Below, piece after piece: positions 1-4,743 of a DNA stretch of 6,574 bases. Origin of the DNA: Pseudomonadota bacterium (lineage in GTDB: Bacteria > Pseudomonadota > Alphaproteobacteria > Rhizobiales > Aestuariivirgaceae). Location: positions 1 through 6,574 of the forward strand of contig JAEKFU010000090.1 in NCBI GenBank assembly GCA_016522385.1, given 5' to 3'. The notes beneath the pieces were generated by a model. That model saw nothing but the letters and a program-made list of their open reading frames with translations, did no database searches and was not told the DNA's origin. Position 1 is the first letter of the stretch; every line of letters begins with the position of its first letter. The translations under genes were made by a program, and so were the position numbers.

Positions 1-506
1 GTGCCTGGCAGGACCGCCAGCAACGGCAACTCAGGCAGCGACACGGTCGATGCACCGTCATCCGTCAGCATGATGTAATCGCAGGCAAGTGCCAACTCGT
101 AACCGCCGCCGGCGCATGAACCGTTGACTGCCGCCAAATAGGTTTGTGCAGAGTGATCGGTTGCATCTTCCATGGCGTTTCGTGTTTCGTTGGTAAACTT
201 GCAGAAATTGACCTTGTGTGCGTGGCTGGCGCCCCCCAGCATCCGGATGTTTGCACCAGCACAGAACACTTTGTCCTTGCCTGAGCGCAGAATAACGACC
301 TTGACCCCTGGATGCTCGAAACGCAGCCGCTGGATGGCATCGTTCAACTCGATATCGACCGACAGGTCATAGGAATTCAGCTTAAGTTCATAACCCTCGA
401 AAAGACCGCCTGCCTCATCGACGTCCATGATCAGTTCGGCAATTTCCCCGTCAATCTCCAGGTGCCAATGTCGCCAGTCAGCTTGAGTGGTTTGAAAGTC
501 GATCAT
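1..506 (-). CDS. boxC: BoxC, benzoyl-CoA-dihydrodiol lyase / 2,3-epoxybenzoyl-CoA dihydrolase (N-terminal part, runs off left edge)
   Basis: Partial gene: 168 codons are visible from ATG 504-506 down to base 3, without a stop, and the rest lies beyond base 1. Full-length BoxC is about 550 residues, so roughly the first third is here. The family is a crotonase-fold enzyme of the cytoplasmic aerobic benzoyl-CoA pathway. It converts 2,3-epoxy-2,3-dihydrobenzoyl-CoA and water to 3,4-dehydroadipyl-CoA semialdehyde plus formate. The protein begins MIDFQTTQADWRHW. It shows the BoxC-like block KLNSYDLSVDIELNDAIQRL (about residues 43-62), a first oxyanion-hole segment FCAGANIRML (81-90), the BoxC-like KVNFCKFTNETRN stretch just after it, and the second crotonase segment SCAGGGYELALACD (130-143). 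boxR lies divergently 93 bp away, as expected for a box cluster. The start is uncertain: neither ATG 506 nor an in-frame GTG at 513-515 (adding VAK) has a clear Shine-Dalgarno. Identification is by recognition of conserved family sequence and by the neighbour; a generic enoyl-CoA hydratase is much less likely. Confidence 0.93.
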   Translation of the reverse strand, partial: MIDFQTTQADWRHWHLEIDGEIAELIMDVDEAGGLFEGYELKLNSYDLSVDIELNDAIQRLRFEHPGVKVVILRSGKDKVFCAGANIRMLGGASHAHKVNFCKFTNETRNAMEDATDHSAQTYLAAVNGSCAGGGYELALACDYIMLTDDGASTVSLPELPLLAVLPG

Positions 507-530
507 TTTGGCCACGTCAGATTTTAAGTA

Positions 531-544
531 TGCAATATATTGCA
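531..544. promoter_or_regulatory. Perfect palindrome TGCAATATATTGCA, candidate BoxR operator
   Basis: The 14 bases are identical on both strands and form TGCA-N6-TGCA. From established knowledge, BoxR and its anaerobic homologue BzdR recognise operators built on TGCA half-sites with this kind of spacing. The palindrome sits 24 bp upstream of the boxC ATG at 506 and 55 bp upstream of the boxR ATG, in the divergent intergenic region. A bound regulator here could block both directions. Binding itself is inferred, not seen. Confidence 0.6.
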
Positions 545-560
545 AGTTTGTGGGCGAGCG

Positions 561-587
561 TGCTATGTGATAGCACAATATTTGCTA
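561..587. promoter_or_regulatory. Overlapping inverted repeats with three TGCTA/TAGCA half-sites, candidate second operator of boxR
   Basis: TGCTAT (561-566) pairs with ATAGCA (570-575) across a 3-base centre. The same TAGCA (571-575) also pairs with TGCTA (583-587) across 7 bases. The middle half-site is therefore shared by two alternative palindromes. The block ends 12 bp before the boxR start codon, where an autoregulatory site would act. It shares the TGC/GCA core with the 531-544 palindrome but not the full TGCA. Function as an operator is inference. Confidence 0.4.
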
Positions 588-599
588 GAGTACAGCATT

Positions 600-1382
600 A
601 TGTTGCACAAAAGCATCGCCCCATCTGACCAAGTGTACCTTCAGCGACTCGGTGAAGAAGTGCGCAAGGCCCGCCGTGGGCAGAGAATGAACCGGAAGTC
701 GCTTGCCGCGCGTTCCGGCGTGTCTGAGCGATACCTGGCCCAGTTGGAAAGTGGCAGAGGCAACATCTCCATAGTCCGACTGCGCCATATCGCACAAGCG
801 CTGGACTGCCCGATCAGTTCGCTTCTGGACCGTGATATCACTGCAACGCGGGGTCATGACCGCAAGAACCGCATTGCACTTATCGGCCTGCGTGGCGCCG
901 GCAAGTCCACGCTTGGCAGACTGATCGCTGACGAACTGGGCATTGCCTTTGCAGAGCTCACCGAACGCATCGAGCGCAGCAGCGGCCTGGATTTGTCTGA
1001 CATCTTCAATCTGTATGGCGCCGAAGGATACCGCAGGCTTGAACAACGCGAACTGCTGTCGGTGATCGACGAATACGATGCCTGCGTTCTGGCGTCCGCC
1101 GGCGGCATCAGCGAGAACAACGAAACCTTTGAGTTACTCCTGGCCAATTTTGAAACCATCTGGCTTACGGCGACGCCGCAGGAGCATTTGGACAGGGTCG
1201 TTGCCCAAGGCGACACGCGCCCGATCGATGGTCATCACGAAGCCCTGTTGGAGCTAAAGGCGATTATGGGAAACCGGGCCCGTGACTACGCCCGAGCAGA
1301 GCACATCATCGATACAGCCGGGCGCTCGGTCAATGAGGTCATGCAGCAATTGCTCGATCGTCTGCCGTTAAATTCCCCGTAA
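600..1382 (+). CDS. boxR: BoxR, benzoyl-CoA-responsive XRE-type regulator with shikimate-kinase-like sensor domain
   Basis: Encodes 260 residues from ATG 600; the frame is open back to a TTG at 540, but the family match begins near residue 12. Domain 1 (about 14-76) is an XRE helix-turn-helix with helix pair NRKSLAARSGVSERYLAQLE (31-50), recognition helix around 42-51. Domain 2 (about 90-256) is shikimate-kinase-like. It has Walker A GLRGAGKST (96-104), YRRLE (144-148, its first Arg aligning with the shikimate-binding Arg of AroK), SAGGI (166-170) in place of the GGG loop, lid segment TRP (206-208) and NRARDY (225-230). By my alignment the shikimate-binding Asp of AroK is Thr121 here, so an active shikimate kinase is unlikely. 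BoxR/BzdR proteins bind benzoyl-CoA with this domain and release DNA, controlling box/bzd genes. The protein is shorter than BzdR (about 300 residues) because the linker is only about 12 residues. The divergent boxC neighbour supports the call. The start has at best a weak Shine-Dalgarno (AGAG 587-590). Confidence 0.92.
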   Translation: MLHKSIAPSDQVYLQRLGEEVRKARRGQRMNRKSLAARSGVSERYLAQLESGRGNISIVRLRHIAQALDCPISSLLDRDITATRGHDRKNRIALIGLRGAGKSTLGRLIADELGIAFAELTERIERSSGLDLSDIFNLYGAEGYRRLEQRELLSVIDEYDACVLASAGGISENNETFELLLANFETIWLTATPQEHLDRVVAQGDTRPIDGHHEALLELKAIMGNRARDYARAEHIIDTAGRSVNEVMQQLLDRLPLNSP

Positions 1383-1493
1383 ACATGCGTTCGCAGGCAA
1401 GTCCCGGAAACGAGGCGAGGCATATGGATTGCACGCTGGGCATCTTCTTTGTCAAACACACATTTTGTGACATCTCCGCCTGTCGCATGCGCG

Positions 1494-1522
1494 TTGATTT
1501 AATGACCGGCAAACGCTACCAT
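1494..1522 (+). promoter_or_regulatory. Candidate sigma70-type promoter of the ABC transporter operon
   Basis: A -35-like TTGATT (1494-1499) and a -10-like TACCAT (1517-1522) are separated by 17 bases; each matches the consensus at four of six positions. The predicted transcription start, about base 1529, falls on the TTGC-AC-GCAA inverted repeat. That would leave a leader of about 26 bases before the ATG at 1555. The call is pattern-based and weak in itself; its position in the only sizeable gap ahead of the operon supports it. Confidence 0.35.
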
Positions 1523-1527
1523 ACATA

Positions 1528-1537
1528 TTGCACGCAA
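1528..1537. promoter_or_regulatory. Small inverted repeat TTGC-AC-GCAA at the predicted transcription start
   Basis: Four-base arms TTGC and GCAA flank a two-base centre, and the site contains one TGCA core (1529-1532). It directly follows the candidate -10 element, where a repressor would block initiation. The resemblance to the TGCA-based palindrome between boxC and boxR suggests, but does not establish, recognition by BoxR. Confidence 0.3.
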
Positions 1538-1540
1538 CGC

Positions 1541-1544
1541 GGAG
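1541..1544 (+). promoter_or_regulatory. Ribosome binding site GGAG deciding the ATPase start
   Basis: GGAG lies 10 bases before ATG 1555. It supports that start over the upstream in-frame TTG at 1528, which has no Shine-Dalgarno and would lie within the predicted promoter and operator region. Confidence 0.5.
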
Positions 1545-1554
1545 ATCTGCCCAA

Positions 1555-2361
1555 ATGACGTCTGCTCTCACTACCACGGGCAGTGAGCTGCGCGCTTCCG
1601 AGCCAGCAGTGACAGTTGAAGACTTGCACAAAAGCTTCGGTGCACTTGAGGTGTTGAAGGGCGTATCTTTGACAGCACGGGAAGGCGACGTTGTCTCGAT
1701 CATCGGGGCAAGCGGCTCGGGCAAAAGTACATTCCTGCGGTGCATCAATCTGCTCGAACTGCCGAGCCAAGGCCGCATCATCGTCTCGGGCGAAGAGGTG
1801 CGCTTCAAGCCCCCTAGCAACGGCAGTCTTGTACCGGCCGACATGCGCCAGGTCGAACGGATTCGTACCCGGCTCGGCATGGTGTTTCAGAGCTTCAATC
1901 TGTGGTCGCATATGACTGTGCTGCAGAACGTCATCGAAGCACCGATTCACGTGCTGAAAACGCCAAAGGCCGAAGCAACTGAGCGGGCAGAACAGATACT
2001 CAATCGTGTCGGGCTTTGGGACAAGCGCGACCAGTATCCCGCATTCCTGTCTGGTGGTCAGCAGCAGCGTGCCGCCATTGCACGCGCCTTGGCAATCGAA
2101 CCGAGCGTTATGCTTTTCGACGAGCCAACTTCGGCGCTCGACCCTGAACTTGTCGGCGAGGTTCTCAAAGTGATCCGCGGACTCGCCGAAGAGGGACGCA
2201 CAATGATCCTGGTGACTCACGAAATGAAGTTCGCCCGGGATGTCTCGAGCCATGTCATGTTTTTGCATGAAGGGCTCGTCGAAGAAGAGGGGCCACCTAA
2301 GCGGGTGTTTTTCGAAGCGGCGAGCGAAAAATGTCGAAACTTCGTCAAGTCTGTTCACTAA
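1555..2361 (+). CDS. Polar amino acid ABC transporter, ATP-binding subunit (HisP/OccP type)
   Basis: Encodes 268 residues and hydrolyses ATP on the cytoplasmic face to drive the permease pair encoded just downstream. All ABC-ATPase motifs are intact: A-loop aromatic Phe28, Walker A GASGSGKST (51-59), Q-loop Gln112 in MVFQ, signature LSGGQ (165-169), Walker B LFDEP with Asp189 and Glu190, D-loop SALD (193-196) and switch His222. The segment around 78-100, with ADMRQVERIRTRLGMVFQ leading into SFNLWSHMTVLQNVIEAPI, is typical of the HisP/GlnQ/OccP branch of the PAAT family, including the small insertion before the Q-loop seen in HisP. The N-terminal 15 or so residues before the domain are poorly conserved in such proteins. 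The gene opens a four-gene run, 38 bp ahead of its binding protein. The transporter class is secure; the substrate is not. Confidence 0.95.
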   Translation: MTSALTTTGSELRASEPAVTVEDLHKSFGALEVLKGVSLTAREGDVVSIIGASGSGKSTFLRCINLLELPSQGRIIVSGEEVRFKPPSNGSLVPADMRQVERIRTRLGMVFQSFNLWSHMTVLQNVIEAPIHVLKTPKAEATERAEQILNRVGLWDKRDQYPAFLSGGQQQRAAIARALAIEPSVMLFDEPTSALDPELVGEVLKVIRGLAEEGRTMILVTHEMKFARDVSSHVMFLHEGLVEEEGPPKRVFFEAASEKCRNFVKSVH

Positions 2362-2386
2362 TATAGGAAAAGACTCAAACAACAGT

Positions 2387-2391
2387 GAGGG
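2387..2391 (+). promoter_or_regulatory. Ribosome binding site GAGGG deciding the binding-protein start
   Basis: GAGGG ends 8 bases before ATG 2400. A GTG at 2385, in frame and five codons upstream, overlaps this site and would add charged residues ahead of the signal peptide, so ATG 2400 is the better start. Confidence 0.65.
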
Positions 2392-2399
2392 AACTAGCA

Positions 2400-3179
2400 A
2401 TGAATAATATCTTCAAACTATTCGCCACGGCATTTGTCGCTGTCGCGATGAGCACGACGATCGCCTCGGCCGATGTCAAGTTCGGCGTTGCCGCGGAACC
2501 GTATCCGCCGTTTGCCGAGAAGGGCGCGGACGGTAACTGGAAAGGCTGGGAAATTGAGATCGGAAATGCGATTTGCGCTGCGATGAATGAAAAATGCGAG
2601 TGGGTCGAGGTCGCCTGGGATGGCATCATTCCGGCGCTGCTTGCAAAGAAATTCGATGTGATCATCTCCTCAATGTCGATCACGGAGGAGCGCATGAAGA
2701 CCATCGATTTCTCCGACAAGTATTACAATACACCAGCGGTTATGGTTGCGCCGAAGGACTCGAAGGTCGATGGGACACCGGACAGCGTAAAGGGCAAGAT
2801 CGTCGGCGTTCAGGTGGCGACGACCCACGCCAACTATGCCGAAAAGCATCTGCAATCGACCGCTTCGAGCATCAAAACCTACCAGACCTTCGACGAACAC
2901 AATCAGGACCTGGTTGCAGGCCGCATCGATGCGGTGGTTGGGGATTCGCTCGCCATGCAGCCGTTCCTCACCAGCGACGCCGGCAAATGCTGCGAGGTAA
3001 AGGGCGAACTGAATGACATTGCGGTATTCGGTCCCGGCGTCGGTGGCGGCATGCGCAAGGACGATGACGAGCTGCAGAAAAAATTCAACGCCGCGATCAA
3101 GAAGATCCGCGAAGATGGGACATACGACACGATTTCAAAGAAGTATTTTAACTTCGACATCTACGGTGCCGGCAGCTGA
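2400..3179 (+). CDS. Periplasmic amino acid-binding protein of a PAAT ABC transporter (SBP_bac_3)
   Basis: Encodes 259 residues. A Sec signal peptide (1-24) has Lys6, a hydrophobic core LFATAFVAVAM and a likely cut after ASA (22-24), so the protein acts in the periplasm and hands its ligand to the two permeases. The mature part follows the family 3 fold: EPYPPF (33-38), GWEIEIGNAIC (49-59), WDGIIPALLAKKFD (73-86), SSMSITEERMKTIDFSDKYY (90-109), GVQVATTHANY (136-146) and IDAVVGDSLAM (176-186). Arg98 and Asp182 align with the HisJ residues that grip the ligand carboxylate and amino group, so an alpha-amino acid-type ligand is expected. Cys59 and Cys66 match the spacing of the HisJ disulphide. 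GWE replaces the more usual GFD, and there is an adjacent Cys197-Cys198 pair. Closest in flavour to lysine/arginine/ornithine/histidine- and octopine/nopaline-binding proteins; the exact ligand is unknown. Confidence 0.94.
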   Translation: MNNIFKLFATAFVAVAMSTTIASADVKFGVAAEPYPPFAEKGADGNWKGWEIEIGNAICAAMNEKCEWVEVAWDGIIPALLAKKFDVIISSMSITEERMKTIDFSDKYYNTPAVMVAPKDSKVDGTPDSVKGKIVGVQVATTHANYAEKHLQSTASSIKTYQTFDEHNQDLVAGRIDAVVGDSLAMQPFLTSDAGKCCEVKGELNDIAVFGPGVGGGMRKDDDELQKKFNAAIKKIREDGTYDTISKKYFNFDIYGAGS

Positions 3180-3264
3180 GCGGTCGCGAGTTGAAACTGT
3201 CGCACACGGTGCAATCCCCCGGCGTTGCCGTGAAGCGGTCTGCGCCATACATGGATAGGAAGAT

Positions 3265-3993
3265 ATGAACGCCTTTATGGCGTCCATTCCCTGGGAGCTG
3301 CTGTCGCTATCGCCGCCGGGCTGGGGAGGCAATCTGCTTCGCGGTCTTGCCAAGACCTTTCAGATTGCACTGGGCGCCTATATTTTGGGGTTGATGATCG
3401 GGCTGGCCGGCGCGCTTGGCAAGATTTACGGTGGCCCCATCCTGCGCTGGGGGTTGGAAACATATACGACATTAATCCGCGCCGTACCCGAGCTGGTGTT
3501 GATCCTGCTGCTTTACTATGCCGGGACCGATCTATTGAACCAGACGCTTGAGGCTCTCGGTTACGAGCGGGTTGATATTTCAGGCCTTGCCGCAGGTATC
3601 TACGTGCTGGGGTTTGTGCAGGGCGCTTATGCCACTGAAGTACTGCGCGGTGCGATACTGGCGGTACCGGCAGGACAGGTGGAGGCCGCGGCCGCCTTTG
3701 GTATGTCGTGGGTGCAGCGCCACAGACGGATTGTCGTCCCGGCAATGATTCCGTTTGCGCTGCCGGGGCTGGCCAATCTCTGGCTGATCGTCACCAAGGA
3801 TACGGCATTGCTCGCTGTTGTAGGGTTCAGTGAGCTGGCACTTGAGACCCGCCAGGCGGCTGGCGCGACGAAGTCCTATTTTCTGTTCTACGTGATTGCC
3901 GCGGCGCTCTATCTGTCGCTGACCCTTGTCTCCAACGTCGTGTTCCGATGGATCGAACGCCGATACCGGCGCGGACAGCCGGAACTAGGGTGA
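3265..3993 (+). CDS. Polar amino acid ABC transporter permease (HisQ/OccQ type)
   Basis: Encodes 242 residues of an inner-membrane permease that would pair with the next gene product to form the translocation path. Hydrophobic segments lie at about 31-51, 76-87, 106-122, 156-175 and 207-230, consistent with the five-helix PAAT layout. The EAA loop that docks on the ATPase is present at 137-159, with Glu140-Ala-Ala, Gly146, Ile156 and Pro159 in canonical spacing. The N-terminal GGNLLRGLAKTFQIALGAYI (21-40) and the TLIRAVPELVLILLLYY block (69-85) are typical of HisQ/ArtQ members. The start is supported by AGGA at 3257-3260, four bases before the ATG; Met5 would leave an over-long spacing. The 85 bp gap after the binding protein is the largest in the operon and holds no strong hairpin. 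Confidence 0.94.
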   Translation: MNAFMASIPWELLSLSPPGWGGNLLRGLAKTFQIALGAYILGLMIGLAGALGKIYGGPILRWGLETYTTLIRAVPELVLILLLYYAGTDLLNQTLEALGYERVDISGLAAGIYVLGFVQGAYATEVLRGAILAVPAGQVEAAAAFGMSWVQRHRRIVVPAMIPFALPGLANLWLIVTKDTALLAVVGFSELALETRQAAGATKSYFLFYVIAAALYLSLTLVSNVVFRWIERRYRRGQPELG

Positions 3994-4005
3994 GGCACGG
4001 GCGCG

Positions 4006-4701
4006 ATGCAGTGGTACTGGCTTCCAGAATATGCTCCCAAATTTGTTGATGGGCTGTTGGTCACATTGCAACTGCTCGGTTTGTCGATTTTTTTGGGCAT
4101 GTGTCTGGCCATCCCGATAGGCCTGGTTCAGGTCACCGGGCCGCGTCCGCTCGCCTGGGCGGCACGCGCGTTTTGTACCATGATCCGCGGCACGCCGCTG
4201 CTCATACAGCTATGGCTGGTCTATTACGGGCTTGGATCACTGTTCCCGTCGGTTCCAGGAATTCGGGAATCATTCCTTTGGCCCATCCTGCGTGAAGCAT
4301 TTCCCTATGCGATCTTTGCATTCACACTGTCCGTTGCAGGTTATGAGGGTGAGGTAATGCGCGGCGCCTTCCGTGGCGTGCCCAAAGGCGAACTTGAAGC
4401 GGCTCGTGCGTTTGGCATGCACCCGTTCACCGTCTTGCGGCGCATTTGGCTTCCCCGGGCACTGCAGAACGTCTTTCCCACGCTCGCAGGCGAAATGGTC
4501 CTGACACTCAAGTCGACTCCGCTCGCTGCCACCATCACCATATTCGAGGTCTATGGCGTGAGCACGATCGTACGCCAGGAGACCTACCGCATCTATGAAC
4601 CGCTTTTGTTTGTTGGCGGACTTTATATCTGCCTTACGGGAGCCATAGTCCTGCTATTCCGGTGGGCCGAAAATCGCATCCCGCGAGCGCGGGCAGGGTG
4701 A
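4006..4701 (+). CDS. Polar amino acid ABC transporter permease (HisM/OccM type)
   Basis: Encodes 231 residues of the second membrane permease. It begins 12 bp after the stop of the first permease, with GAGG at 3992-3995, overlapping that stop, as its probable ribosome binding site, so the two are very likely translated together. The segment VDGLLVTLQLLGLSIFLG (14-31) opens the first helix. The block MIRGTPLLIQLWLVYYG (59-75) is a hallmark of PAAT permeases. The EAA loop spans 128-150 with Glu131-Ala-Ala, Gly137, Ile147 and Pro150. A later stretch VLTLKSTPLAATITIFEV follows the expected pattern before the last helix (about 203-222). The tail ENRIPRARAG is basic and presumably cytoplasmic. The gene is intact. 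HisM-type rather than HisQ-type is inferred from order and from the RGTPLL block. Confidence 0.94.
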   Translation: MQWYWLPEYAPKFVDGLLVTLQLLGLSIFLGMCLAIPIGLVQVTGPRPLAWAARAFCTMIRGTPLLIQLWLVYYGLGSLFPSVPGIRESFLWPILREAFPYAIFAFTLSVAGYEGEVMRGAFRGVPKGELEAARAFGMHPFTVLRRIWLPRALQNVFPTLAGEMVLTLKSTPLAATITIFEVYGVSTIVRQETYRIYEPLLFVGGLYICLTGAIVLLFRWAENRIPRARAG

Positions 4702-4743
4702 ACCAAACAGCCCGAAGTACCCACGGCGTGCCGGTTCGAGCGT
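4702..4743. other. 42 bp gap between convergent genes
   Basis: This is the whole interval between the stop of the second permease (plus strand) and the stop of the TPR gene (minus strand). Only a tiny CGGC/GCCG repeat is present at 4722-4731, with a 2-base centre too tight to fold as a hairpin, and there is no T-run on either strand. No intrinsic terminator can be supported, so the two transcripts probably overlap at their ends or depend on Rho. Confidence 0.4.

Larger units (their letters stand above)
1383..1554 (+). other. 172 bp gap between boxR and the transporter operon: leader and promoter region
   Basis: There is no credible gene here. The stretch holds a loose inverted repeat TGTCA-N13-TGACA (1450-1472) and an 8-bp palindrome CGCATGCG (1484-1491). 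A candidate promoter lies at 1494-1522 and a small TTGC-AC-GCAA inverted repeat at 1528-1537. The nonamer ATTGCACGC occurs twice, at 1428-1436 and 1527-1535. No stem-loop with a T-run was found that would serve as a boxR terminator, so read-through from boxR into the transporter is possible. Confidence 0.5.

Noticed and set aside
65..340. Minus-strand open frame of 91 codons in the boxC region
   Set aside because: It is out of frame with the continuous BoxC reading that runs from 506 to the left edge with conserved crotonase motifs.
540..599. N-terminal extension of BoxR from a TTG at 540
   Set aside because: The extra 20 residues show no family resemblance, the TTG overlaps the last base of the perfect palindrome at 531-544, and the coding stretch would cover the whole candidate operator region. 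ATG 600 fits the family length and domain start.
870..1382. A stand-alone shikimate kinase (aroK)
   Set aside because: The kinase-like domain is fused in frame behind an XRE helix-turn-helix, the shikimate-binding Asp is not kept, and boxC lies next to it. The regulator BoxR explains all of this.
1516..2400. Long open frame on the minus strand opposite the ATPase gene
   Set aside because: It is the antisense shadow of a well-conserved ABC ATPase, with a composition rich in Cys, His, Phe and Arg and no recognisable motif.
3205..3232. Possible hairpin between the binding-protein and first permease genes
   Set aside because: CACGG/CCGTG and CGGC-GTT-GCCG compete for the same bases, have only 4-5 bp stems and lack a T-run. 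This is too weak to call an attenuator or terminator.
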